Shown piece after piece: positions 42,501 through 53,715 of a stretch of 64,000 bases of DNA (the stretch's first letter is position 1; every line of letters begins with the position of its first letter). The stretch is from Turnera subulata. Lineage: Eukaryota; Streptophyta; Magnoliopsida; Malpighiales; Passifloraceae. The translations under genes and the position numbers were made by a program. The stretch spans positions 32,866-96,865 of the forward strand of contig JAKUCV010002051.1 of NCBI GenBank assembly GCA_028386065.3. The letters run 5' to 3'. Under the pieces are notes generated by a model. That model ran no database searches. It was not told where the DNA came from and saw nothing but the letters and a program-made list of their open reading frames with translations.

Positions 42501-43590
42501 ACTTGTAACAAGATGACTTCTGGTGTCCCGGCTTATTGCAATACCAGCATGTACCCGAGAATCGCGCCGAGGAACCCCGTCCTTGAGATCCAGACTGATA
42601 GGACCGTCCTCCTGAGGATCTGTCTGGTCCACCCTGATAACTCCGCCCTCGGGACTTCTTCGAACCTCGGTAAGAAGAACCCTGTCCACTAGAATAATCT
42701 GCATCTCCGGCATCAGAATACTGCCTCTTCTGTCCTGAAGCTGATGACTGCTTCCTCTGCTCGGCTGTCTGAGCCTCCTTCCTGATCTACTGCACTCTCT
42801 CAGCATCAAAAGCAGCCTCACAAACTGCCTCCTAAGTCTTGTGCCCTCCACCAGCCACAACTAACGCCAACTCTGTATGTATGCCATTAACAAACCGCCT
42901 ACACTTAGTCACCTCATCCGGCACAAACTCCATAGCATAAGAGAGAAGGATGCTGAACCGGATCCTGAATGCTGATACAAACTCATCTAGTCCCTGCTTC
43001 ACCTCAAGAAACTGCTTCTTCTGCTCTTCCAGAAAACCAACAGTGAGAAACTCCTTGTAGAATTTCTCCTTGAAATCCTCCCAAGGCATCTCCACAGGCT
43101 TCGGTAGGTTGGCCACAAGTTCCTGCCACCATGTCAATGCATATCCCGAGAACTTGTGTGTCACAAATCGAGCCCTCTACTCAAGTGCACAGGTGAACTT
43201 CTCCAGAACATTCTCCACCTGGCGAAACCAATCATCAAACTCCTTAGCTTTGCCCTCTTCACCAGAGAATTCCTTAACTGGAGACTTATCCATGTGCTTA
43301 TATCCACTCTTCATACCATCTGCTGCAGCAGGTGCTATCGGCTGGGCACCTTGCTGCTGCTGTTGAAACTGCTGGAACTGTTGCCACTGTAAAAAGGCCT
43401 GATACTGCTGGAACGCTGGGTCCACAACAGGTGGTACGGGTGGCACAACATTCTGTTCTCCTCCACCTGCAGCATTATTCCCTGCTGCATTATTGTTCCC
43501 CTGTCCAATGGGAACCTGCATCACCGACACATTGTCGGAGACATGAGTAGCGGCGTCATCCTCAGCATTGTGCTGTCCCTGGTGATCCAT
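42501..43590 (-). pseudogene. gag: Tekay chromovirus gag with zinc knuckle (I1)
   Basis: Opens at the ATG at 43590 (MDHQGQHNAEDDAATHVSDN). It has a Q-rich stretch (YQAFLQWQQFQQFQQQQQ), the capsid core (KEFDDWFRQVENVLEKFTC, YALTWWQELVANL, WEDFKEKFYKEFL), and a basic Ser/Arg/Gly-rich tail with the knuckle [14 protein letters not shown] (C-x2-C-x4-H-x4-C) near 42560-42515. In-frame TAG codons lie at about 43177, 42832 and 42787. At the latter two the expected residue is tryptophan (TGG), at the first probably glutamine. Gag binds and packages element RNA. The frame continues without interruption into protease, as is usual for single-ORF Tekay elements. Confidence 0.9.
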
Positions 43591-43736
43591 AACAACGCCT
43601 ATACGAATACAAATGAGTCAAAAACACTTTCAAGGTCACAAATCCGGAAACAGGCTTAAACGTAGAAATCACTTTGAAAGACAAGGTTTAAAACACTTTT
43701 AAAACCAAGGATCTGAAGCCTGTTCCGCTACAAAGC
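43591..43736 (-). other. Short leader of I1 without a recognisable tRNA primer site
   Basis: 146 bp between the central LTR and gag. The bases right after the LTR on the minus strand are GCTTTGTAGCGGAACAGG. They do not begin with TGG and match neither tRNA-iMet, tRNA-Asp nor tRNA-Arg 3' ends. Confidence 0.6.
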
Positions 43737-46700
43737 TGAAACACCCGTGTCCCAATTTTATAAATAAAATACTTAATCGAAAGGAATTTACCAAAATGCC
43801 CTGAAACCCGGGACACGAAATCCAATACCAAAACATTATCCAAAAATTTTAGTAAAGCGAGATGTCATAGAGTACAAGAGAAAACCAGCTAAACAAGCCA
43901 TAAGTCATCCTGGCATCCAGCCGAAACATCATCAAATACCAAAACCCGGCAACCCGCCGATAAAGTAATCAAAATCAACAATGACATCTCAACAAAATCC
44001 AATGCAGCAGAAGATAAGTATAAAATAAAATCAAAAGTAGAAAATGATATGCAAGTCGGATCTATGGATCCAACCGGGAGAAAAAGCACAGCTACCTGCA
44101 GGGATAACCACGTCCGTACTCCAGAAAAGAAGAGAGAGACTGCACGCTAACTAAGAGTCTGAAAAACAACGGTGGCAATTATGTGAGTTGCCTACTCAGT
44201 GAGCAGTATAAATCTAGTTATGTAGGTGTCCAAAGCAAGTTTGAAAGGTAAGTAGAGAAACAAGACAAGTATGCAAATATACAATAACCAGTACTAACAT
44301 GCCAACAACATACAAGCAAACAGTTTATTATTTTCCACCTGTTGTGTGTTAAGTTTTCTCATTATATTTATTATTCAGGGCCCCCTACTGTGTACGTCGA
44401 GCTCGGTCCCGTCTCATGAGACAACCAGGCATAAGCCCAAAATAACCAGGCATGAAGCCCAACCATAACCATAGAGAGAGAGAGAGAAAGAGGGAGATAG
44501 AAAGGGGGAGGTAGAATCGGTCATCACAGAGCCATATGCTAAACCGCATATACCATGCTATGTCGCATGCAAACCCGAGGGGTATCACTTCCCGCTCGAA
44601 CCAACCGGTCATCAGCACAAAGTAGCCTATCTTATACTGTACAGTATTCTTATTCATAAGTTATGAGTTCATGTGTGCCAAGGGTTGTGATTTAACAGGG
44701 TTGTGTGAATTATCAACTCGATCAAGTATCCGGGTCTCCGACCCACAGTGCATCACACGAATCACCCAAAATCACTCCACATGCTATATTCCATATCAAT
44801 CTAAAAGTCATGCTCATCCAGCAAATAGTAACACACAGGCACACAATACGGATCACAGCATGTAAGCAAACAGGGCATGCAACTCAAACAGACCAATCTA
44901 ACAAGCTCATGCATACACACATAAAAAGACTTATAAAGTCACCTCAATGTCGATTATCCTGTGGAGCCTTCCCCAAAACAGATCTTCCAGCTCCCGAGGT
45001 ATTACCCGTGCCTGAATACCGGCACACACCATAATTACAAAAACAATTACAATATACTGTGCATGCATGTTATTTATATGCTCAACTGAATAGAAACTGA
45101 CCCCGTCTACCCGGTTAAGTAATTTTAGGTTCTAAGCCCAAAAGGGTTTATCACCTCACTAAAGACTCCAAAAGATAAGGACCTAAGATTAACCGGGCTT
45201 AAGCCCATCTAAGTCCAAAATAATTCCTCGGGCCTAAGACCCACTCCCTAAAGTCCATAATAAGCCAATTATGAATTTGGGCTTAGAGCCCATTCCCTTA
45301 AGTCCACAACGAATCCTGGGCCTAAAGCCCGTTATGAGGTTAGGCTTAAAGCCCGTTACCAAGTCCGAAGGTTATCAAATTAAATCATAAAATCTCATTA
45401 CCGGGCCTGGGCCTGATTTAGACTAATTTCCATTTAAGGGTTTTACCCGAGCCCGAGTTACCGTCCTAAAGGTTCTACCCGCGTCACACAAACCGGTCAC
45501 AAGCTACTCGCTTCCAACTCTCGGTTTCTACTATATATATAATACAATTAATGCAACCCAATTCAGAATAAATAATACATGCCATAAGTGTACAACAATT
45601 TACACATCAAGGTAATATCGTTAAATTCCAGAACCAAACCCGAGCCCTCGCCGGAAAATTCCCGAGCTCGCCGGATTCCGGTCAACCACGCTGGAACTTC
45701 ACCAACAAACACCAAACCCAACCTCGGCAATTCTGCCACCATGCAACATCATCCCAACACGAGACTCAACTTGAAAACTCATCTCACATATTACAATCCA
45801 AATACCAAACGTGGTAAAGGATCCTTACCCGGATAACGCAACTCCACTGCCCAAATTCAATCCAACTGAGTACCGAACAACAATTGTCACTGCTAGATAA
45901 GAGAAAACAATATCCAATATTCAATTCAACATCCTATTAACCACTGCGTCAAAATGCAAATCGGCGGAAAAAGGGAAGAACTCAGAATCCTTACCCGAAA
46001 GATTGTCCACCACCGGCCGTTGCTCAATTCCAAGCCGAACACCCTCACCGTCCAAGATAGATCCTGCAACACAACACCCAATCTGGCCGGACCACCACCA
46101 ACAATCAAAACACAACGACTGCACCAGTGCAAACAACCCGTTCGATACAGAAACAACCGCAACCACAACCACCTTCAAGTCGTTTCCAAACCCAACACGT
46201 ACCACCATCCCACCGGCCACACACACATCAGCAACCGCACACACACACCCGCCGTCGAACCCGCATCCAAAACCCACAACAACCCGAGTCAGGGTAAATC
46301 CACAAACGCCAACCACAAAGAAACGAAAGTGCAGCCAAAAGAGGAATCAACAGGGCTTACCGGCGATATGACGATGACGACAGCGGCGGGTTTGAGCTCG
46401 ATTCAAAGAACCCCAAGCGGTATCCCGTCACACCAAGAACCCGGACGACGACGGCTTCCTAGCTTGGGAGTGCAGCGGCTCGAGGAAGGGAAGAGATGAG
46501 AACAGGGGTGAAGGTAGCGGCAGTGGGTGTTCGAGGGGGGGGAGAGAGGAGAAAGAGATAGAGGGAAAGAGAGAGAGAGGGAGAGAGAGAGGGTCGGCGG
46601 CAGTTTGAAGAAAAAGTGAAGAAGAAGGGAAAAAGAAAGAAGGAAAAAGAAGAGAAGGGGTCTTAGGGTTTGACCCGCCAGCCCGCGCTGTTGACCCGTT

Positions 46701-46947
46701 TTTTTGTTTTTTTTTTTCCAATACGACGTAGTTTCGATTGAAAAAACGATAAGCTTCGCGTTTCACCCCGATCTCGAATTCGTTTTCCACGGAACCCGAA
46801 CCAAGAGCAATACCAACTTAAAATTGACATTTCTAAGGAAAAATAATCTATTTCCACGACTAAAACTCGAAAATACCTCAAGGATAAAATTGGAATAAAA
46901 ATTCCGAAAATTCCAAAAATCAAATTATGAAAATCTGGGGCGTTACA
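43737..46947 (-). repeat. Tekay LTR, central (shared by the two I1 units)
   Basis: 3211 bp with the same ends as 35576-38845. It carries about 98 bp at 45833-45930 that the left LTR lacks, and lacks the left LTR's 95-bp duplication. It is followed on its right side by a purine tract and pol end, not by host sequence, which is the evidence for the tandem structure. Confidence 0.9.
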
Positions 46948-47611
46948 GTTCCACCCCTCTTAACAAAAATTTCGTCCTCGAAATTGCAAGAAATGAAAAT
47001 CAGAACAGATGTGGATCCTGCTCTCTCATATGGGACTCAACCTCCCAGGTAGCCTCATTCGGAGAATGACGGCTCCATCTAACCCGAACCATAGGAATGG
47101 TACGACTCCTCAACTGCCGCGCCTCCTGAGCCAAATTCTCTACCGGCTCCTCAACGTATCTCAAATCCTCAGAAACCTCCACCTCTGTCAGGGATACAAC
47201 ATGACTAGGATCAGACCGATAATGTCTCAGCATCGAAACATGGAATACATCATGTATGCGCGACAGCTCCCCCGATAAAGCCAACCTGTAGGCCAGCGGA
47301 CCAATCCGCTCCATGATCTCATAAGGACTAATATAACGAGGGCTCAACTTGCCCTTCTGCCCAAATCGGATAACACCTCTCCAGGGGGCAACACGGAGGA
47401 AAACTCTGTCACCTACACTGTACTCCATCTCCCGACGATGCTTATCGACAAAACTCTTTTGCCGGTCCTGAGCAGCCCTCATGCACTGCTTAACCACCTC
47501 GATCTGATCAACAGTCTCCTGGACTAGGTCCGGACCAATCACCTGTCTCAGACCTTCCTCATCCCAACAGATCGGACTACGACACTTCCGCCCATACAAA
47601 GCCTCACAAGG
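46948..47611 (-). pseudogene. pol: Truncated second Tekay pol: integrase end and chromodomain
   Basis: Minus strand. From the junction near 47611 to 47000 the frame is fully open: [39 protein letters not shown], the [20 protein letters not shown] block and the chromodomain ending [18 protein letters not shown]. It lacks the stops and frameshift that damage the same region of the first unit (38898-39480), so the two units are different copies. Everything upstream (gag to integrase core) is deleted. At 47611 it is fused head-on to the plus-strand gag of H, creating a longer chimeric open frame (to 47731) that has no biological meaning. Confidence 0.88.
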
Positions 47612-48490
47612 GTTGCAAGGCAAGGCTAAGAAGTGGTTGAAGTCAGGAACAGCTGAAACATACAAGACGTGGGACGAGCTTTCAAAGGCTTTTCTTGCAG
47701 CACATATCCGGAGCAAGATTACATCATTCACTCAATTCGAAGGAGAAACTTTCTGTGAAGCATGGGAACGTTACAAGGATCTTATTCAAGGATGCCCACA
47801 TCATGGATTACCCGATTGGCTTGTAGTTCAATCATAATTTAATGGTTTAACTGAGCCTTTGCGCACGAGTTTGGACGCAGCTTTAAGAGGAGCATTCATG
47901 GCGCAAGCACCAGATGTGGCATATCAGAAATTGGAGACGATGGCGAGTAACAGTTACCAGAGCTCTTCATGATCAAACAACAAGTGAGTAGCAGGAATTC
48001 TGGAAGTGGAGACAGTTACAATGCTTAATTCAAAGCTAGATTCTTTGAGTCAGCCGGTAAAATCATGTGTTGCTGCTGTTATGCCGAATTTAATATGTGA
48101 TAAATGTGCAGGTGCTGGACACAATTCAATGAATTGTCCGACCGGAGACGAGTTCACCACTGAGCAGATGAACTACAATCATCAACGCCAACAACAACGA
48201 GGACCCTACACCAACACATACAATCCGGAATGGAGGAATCGTCCTAATTTCTCATGGAGGGAGAGCAACCCGAACCAGCAAGGCGGTATTCAAAGGAACG
48301 ATTGTGGACAGAAGAGTTTAAGCATGTAAGTTCCGAAGAATCAAGACACGTGTCTTACTTCTATGATGAAAGCCATAATGGAGACTCAACGTATGCAAAC
48401 GGAGATGTTGCAAGGATTCAGCAATCGGATGGCGAATATGGAGACTCACTCGAAGATACTTGAGACGCAACTTGCGCAGCAAGCGTAGGC
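47612..48490 (+). pseudogene. gag: Gag, middle and zinc-knuckle part (Athila-type, element H)
   Basis: Starts inside the capsid core at LQGKAKKWLKSG, then ETYKTWDELSKAFL, ETFCEAWERYKDLI and GCPHHGLPDWLV, collinear with the gag of element B. A stop at 47835 is followed by FNGLTEPLRTSLDAALRGAF in the same frame. The next part (48006-48329) carries a perfect knuckle CDKCAGAGHNSMNC (C-x2-C-x4-H-x4-C) and the YNPEWRNRPNFSWRESNPNQ tail shared with B. The first half of the capsid core is missing at the I1 junction. RNA-binding and particle protein, non-functional. Confidence 0.87.
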
Positions 48491-49498
48491 GATCATGGGA
48501 ACACCAGGAAACCTACCGGGACAGCCCACAGTTAATCCGAGAGAGCAAGTCAAGGCTGTAGCACTTAGAAGTGGAAAGTAGTTAGATGATCCCTATCCAC
48601 CTAAAGAAGATGAAGCCGACACCATCATTAAGCAAGGAGAAGAAGATGAGCAACCGAAAGCGGAGAAGCAGTTACCTGAAAAGGGAGTAGAGGAAAAGAA
48701 GCAAGAGCAAGAGAAGTGGATTCCCAAGTGGAAGTTAGCAAAGCAGAAACAAGAGCAATCGAAGGAGATATGGCCTGAAGTCAAAGCCTATGAACCACCG
48801 GTTCCATTCCCTCACGACTTCAGCAGGGCAAAAAAGACGAACAATTCGGGAGATTTCTTGAACGTTTAAAGAAATTGCATATTAATGTTCCATTTACTGA
48901 AGTAATTTCTCAAATGCCTGCTTATGCTAAATTTCTCAAGGAAATTCTTTCCAGGAAAAGGAAGCTAGAAGATTACGAGATAGTGGCTTTGACGGAGGAG
49001 TGCAGCGCATCCCTGCAGAACAAGCTGCCGCCGAAACTGAAGGACCCTGAAAGTTTCTCTATTCCTTGCAATATTGGTTCTATGTGCATTGAGCGAGCTC
49101 TGAGTGATTTGGGAGCCAGTGTTAGTCTTATTCTAAAGCAAATTTCTGAGAAGCTCGATATTAGAGATATGAAGCCGAGTACCATCTCTCTTCAGCTTGC
49201 GGATCGACCTGTTAAATATCCAGTGGAGATATCGGAGGATATTCAAATCAAGGTTGGGAAGTTCTTTGTACCAGTCAATTTTGTGGTGCTCGACATGGAG
49301 ACTGATTTTCAAATGCCGATTATTCTTGGGAGGCCATTTTTGGCTACTGCTGGAGCTCAAATTGATGTTCGTGATGGAAAGCTTACTTTAAGGATTGGGA
49401 ATGAGAAAATCGAGTTCAATGTCTTCCATGCAACCGAAGGACCACTTAAAGAAAACAGTTGTTTCCGAGTTGATTTTATTGATGATGCCGTGAAGTAA
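48491..49498 (+). pseudogene. pro: Aspartic protease region (Athila-type, element H)
   Basis: The upstream part (48491-48870) is a charged E/K/Q-rich linker in broken frames. From 48875 it is open for 207 codons: AYAKFLKEILSRKRKLEDYE, the active site ALSDLGASVSLI (D-L-G-A-S), LADRPVKYPVEISEDIQIKV, and the intact C-terminal motif PIILGRPFLATAGAQIDVRD. It ends at a TAA at 49496, with pol continuing in the same frame beyond it. Compared with element B this protease is undamaged apart from the terminal stop. Confidence 0.87.
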
Positions 49499-51339
49499 GT
49501 GAGCAAAGTAGCGAGTAGTGATGATCCAGTCTTGAATTGCTTGGTGACGAGTGGCACTACTCAAGATGACGATTTGGAGATTGCCAAAAGTGTAGAAATT
49601 TTGCAATCCATGCCACCATTGGAAGCGACCAAAGACAAGAGCTATGAGTTGATTGGAGAAGAAAAGAAAGAAGAGGTTCGGGGCGCGCAAAAGGTAGAGC
49701 TGAAACCATTACCATCTAAGCTACGGTATGCATTCTTAGGTCCCGATTTTACGTATCCTATTATCATTAATGCCGAGTTGAGTAAAGTAGAGGAGGAGAT
49801 GCTACTTGATGTGCTTAGGAAGCATAGAAAAGTTAATGGATATTCTGTTGAGGACTTGAAAGGAATTAGTCCTACATTCAGCATGCATCAGATTTTGCTT
49901 GAGGAAGGTAGCAAACCGAGCATTGAAAGCCAAAGGAGGCTTAATGAGAATATGAAGGAAGTTGTGAAAAAAGGAGATTCTTAAGCTTCTTGATGCAGGG
50001 ATTATTTATCCGATTTCTGACAGTGAATGGGTAGCCCCAATTCACGTGGTACCGAAGAAAGAAGGAATGACAGTGGTCAAGAAAAAAGATGACGAGTTGA
50101 TTTCGACGAGAACTGTTATAGGATGGAGAATGTGTATTGATTATAGGAAGCTGAACAGTGCTATGCGCAAGGATCACTTTCCATTGCCGTTTATCGATCA
50201 AACGCTTGAGAGACTGGCTAAGCATTGTTATTATTGCTATTTGGACGGATATTCGAGAATCTTTCAGATACCTATTCACCCGAATGATCAAGAGAAGACG
50301 ACGTTCACTTGTCCGTATGGAACTTTTGCTTATCGACGGATGCCTTTTGGGTTGTGCAACACACCAGCCACTTTTCAGAGATGCATGAAGGCGATTTTCT
50401 CTGACTACATAGAGAAAATTTTGGAGGTTTTCATGGATGACTTTTCCATCTACGGAAAGACATTTGAGAATTGTTTATCTAACCTATCAAAGGTACTTGA
50501 AAGATGTGAGGAGACTAATTTGGTGCTTAATTGGGAAAAATGCCATTTTGTGGTACAAGAAGGAATTGTTCTTGGACATTTAGTTTCCGAACATGGGATT
50601 GAAGTAGACAGAGCCAAGATAGATGTGATAGAGACCTTACCTCCACCGAATTCAGTCATCGCGATTCGCAGTTTTCTTGGACATGCCGAATTTTACAGAA
50701 GATTCATTAAGGATTTCTCAAAGGTAGCCAAACCCCTTACTAATTTCTTAAATAAAGAAGTGCCTTTTGTCTTTGATGAACACTATATGTAAGCATTCGA
50801 CAAGCTCAAGAAGGAGCTGATTTCGGCACCCATCAGTTAACCCCCTGATTATTCACTTCCGTTCGAAATTATGTGTGAAGCAAGCGACTATGTTGTAGGC
50901 GCAGTCTTAGGACAACGCCGAGATGGGAAGAAGCATGCCATTTATTATGCAAGCAAGACTCTAGATGATGCTCAAGTTAATTATGCAACTACGGAGAAGG
51001 AGTTATTAGCAGTTGTATTCGCAATCGACAAGTTCAGGAGTTACCTTTTGGGATCCAAGGTGATTATTCGCAGTCGACCTAGAGATCAAGGACAAGAAAG
51101 GAACGGAGAAAGATGAGAAGCAAGAAGAGGAGAAACCGATCAATGACTCACTGCCAGACGATTACCTTGCCATGGTCAATACGACTTCTACAAAGGATCC
51201 TCCTTGGTTTGCCGAGTTCGTTGATTACCTTTATCGTATGGGATACATTCCGAAAGATGAGAGCAATTATGATCATGTCTACAATCAAGGCGATTTTCAT
51301 GGGAGGCGATTCACCGAAAAGCTTCATGATCCATCATAA
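49499..51339 (+). pseudogene. pol: RT and truncated RNase H, no integrase (Athila-type, element H)
   Basis: The pre-RT linker (LPSKLRYAFLGPDFTYPIII, VNGYSVEDLKGISP) is open to 49984. A frameshift leads to RT at 50046-50792: DYRKLNSAMRKDHFPLPFID, YCYLDGYSRIFQIPI and the catalytic FMDDFSIYG. A TAA at 50790 replaces the residue after HYM and another replaces a Gln near 50838. RNase H starts CEASDYVVGAVLG (the first catalytic Asp is Glu here) and [20 protein letters not shown], then loses about 35 codons including the HTD motif. The frame ends with [20 protein letters not shown] and [13 protein letters not shown] at 51339. No integrase zinc domain or DDE core exists before GAAGCGCTGTGTGGGAGGCA. 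Confidence 0.88.
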
Positions 51340-52489
51340 CCGCCCATCCATCCAGTCCAGCTAAGACGACGATAAGGAAGCGCTGTGTGGGAGGCAACCC
51401 ACAATTTAAGGTAGCTTTAGTGTTTTGAGTCTTTTATTTTTATTAATTTTTGTTTTTTGTTTTTTGAGTCTATGCAGATTGCAAGAAGAAGGAATTTTTC
51501 GAGGAGAAATCATCCAAACTGAGCAAAAGTCAAGACGAAATCTTCATTAAATTAACCAGAGAAGCTTTTCTTAAACTCAAACTTTTACTTTTCTGCATAA
51601 TTTGGATGATGATTTGCTTGAGTGCTTTGTTGGATTTTATTTGTTTTGATGCATTCATATACATTTTAGCACTTACCATTAGATTCCAATGGCAAGCTCA
51701 TCACAAACTAGGCTAAATTAGAGGAGACAATTTTTAGGATTAGTTTTTATTATTTGCTTTATTTTTCCAGCACCCTAGGATTTTTTAATTTTTCATAATC
51801 CATTAAAAAGATAAAAATAAAAAATCACAAAAAAATCACAAAAACATTTTAGAAAACACAAAAAAAAATTGGGATAGGATATAACGATTAGTGCACCGTG
51901 GCGCACAACGAGGACAATTAGCGCACCCACAGGCTAGGAAAGGCACACTAACACGCGCATCAGAGCGCACCAATTGACCCAAGGACGCACCAAGGCACAC
52001 CCGAGCGCACCCGGACGCACCAATCAACGACCCGCAGGCGCGCCAACCAGCGCACCCGAGGGCACACCCTGACGCACCAAGGCACGCCCAATCTGCACCA
52101 AAGGCACGCCACCGACCCGAGAGCAAGGAGGCCATGGCGCAACCGACTTGGATTTTAGGAGCACCCCTTTGCGACTTTTTTTAGTTAGTCCTACACCCAC
52201 CAAAAATATATATAGGTTAGTATTCCTTTAGTTTTTAGGATTAGGATTTAGTTTTTATTATTTTATTTAGGGATTTTCTAATCCATGGAGAAATAGGATT
52301 CCTAGTACACACACACTTTGAATACTAGTTTGAGGTGGATTCCTAGTACCCATAGGACTAGAAGTCGGCACCAACACCACCAATTCCACCGCCTCTAGAT
52401 CCTATAAATACACACCCATACCCCCATATTTTTCCACACTAAAATCATTCAAGCTCTAGAGATCCTTACACCTAATGCCGATTTTACTC
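51340..52489 (+). other. Non-coding region between pol and the ATHILA-type ORF (element H)
   Basis: AT-rich to about 51890. Then 51890-52140 is a GC-rich run of irregular repeats built from GCGCACC, GGCACAC and GACGCACC. A plant-like leader (CCTATAAATACACACCC, 52400-52416, with a TATAAATA) follows before the ORF. The TATAAATA might be a separate promoter for the downstream ORF; this is inference. Confidence 0.55.
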
Positions 52490-53715
52490 CCTTAGCACCC
52501 TTTAGGTTTTTCTTTTCGTCTCCTACCCTCTTTAGCCCTAGTTCAAGAAGAATTTTCCCAAGGCCAACACCAACCCTTGCCGACCCAACTTCACCATCAC
52601 CGACCATACCCCGCGCTTTATGCCTATGCCTAAGTTTACCGAGTACAATCCGGGATGGATTTCTGAGGAGAATCGCTAGTTCCTACAAGGTACATTGATT
52701 TTGAGGTGGTTGAATCTTACAGTCTTGAGGAGCCGATTGGCAAGTACCTTGCCAACAAAGGACTAGTCCATTTTTGCAAGATTTGGGAGCCGTCATACGA
52801 GGAGCTTACTTATGAGTTTCTTGCTACTTTTGGGTATGACGTGGATCTCAAGGACATTCATGATCCCGGCTATGTCAAGTTCCGGCTTGCAAGGAAAGAC
52901 TAGAGATGAGCTTAATTGATTTCAACAAAATTTTTGGTTTTGATGCCGAAGGATGGCGAGTTCCTAGTTGTAGCTTTAATGCAAGTGTCATGTAGAATAC
53001 ACTTGGCAGTACTTCATATGCGCGCTTGAATGGCTCAGCTAATGACTTGTGCATTAAGGACAATGCACTGAGGTATTTACACAGAGTTTTGGCACACTTT
53101 TTCTTTGTAAGAACCAAAGATGCACACAAGGTGCAATGTGATGTCCTTTTTGTACTCTTTTGCATGGTACACGGGTACAAATTCAATGGAGGACTTTGGT
53201 TGCTACACAATTTTGCTCATATTTGCAAAGGAGAAGGCGAGATAGCATGTGGAGGGCTGATCACTCAAATTGCAAAATTCTTCGGAATTAACCTAGATCC
53301 CTACACTTTAACCCCTTCTAACCCCGCAATTGAGACTGTGCATAAGCATGTTGCCGCAGCTATGGCCTTAGTACTCCATGAACCCATTGATCCATATCCT
53401 TTTAGTGATGAAAAAGAGGTTGATGAGGAATGCTTTTGTGTTAGCACACAACCGATCCACCATAAGCCACCATCGTCTACATCATCCGTGGAATCCGACT
53501 CCTCCAACATCTTCGACTTTCTCATGGGATGGGAAGCTCAAGTCGATGGCATCGCCAATCTCAACAAAACCATCGGTGAATTACTCTCTAAAATGGATAA
53601 GTTGGTTGACATTGTTGATAAGTTAGGGAGAGTCATGTGCAGTAAATTGGACGACCAAGAGAGGACCATCGTGCAACTTAGGGAGAAGATAGAGAACAAA
53701 CTTGCCAAGGAGTAG
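52490..53715 (+). pseudogene. ATHILA-type extra ORF in env position (element H)
   Basis: N-terminal pieces (MPKFTEYNPGWISEEN) run into a stop and frameshift near 52680. Then VVESYSLEEPIGKYLANKGL and YEELTYEFLATFGYDVDLKD are open to a TAG at 52901. SLIDFNKIFGFDAEGW follows, a TAG at 52993, and 229 open codons to 53715: DNALRYLHRVLAHFFFVRTK, GGLITQIAKFFGINLDP and a heptad-like C-terminus (LLSKMDKLVDIVDKLGRVM). I recognise the family as the plant retrotransposon ATHILA ORF (PF03078 type), found between pol and the 3' LTR. It is often called env-like by position, but its function is unknown. I see no clear transmembrane segment. Confidence 0.82.

Larger units (their letters stand above)
35576..47611 (-). 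mobile_element. I1: tandem Tekay/Del chromovirus block (LTR-internal-LTR-internal)
   Basis: Minus strand. Left LTR 35576-38845, full internal region 38846-43736 (gag, protease, RT, RNase H, integrase, chromodomain), LTR 43737-46947, then a second internal region starting at its purine tract and cut off at about 47611 inside integrase. A normal insertion ends at an LTR, so two elements sharing a central LTR arose by LTR-LTR recombination, and a later deletion removed the right part together with part of H's gag. Seven stops and one frameshift inactivate the complete internal region. Confidence 0.88.

Noticed and set aside
47000..47731. 243-codon open frame joining antisense H gag to Tekay chromodomain
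   Set aside because: A chance fusion across a deletion junction. Only the 47000-47611 part is real pol sequence.
51836..52142. Open frames with Cys/Gly/Arg-rich sequence on the minus strand
   Set aside because: They translate the GCGCACC repeat island in the antisense direction. Composition alone explains the openness.
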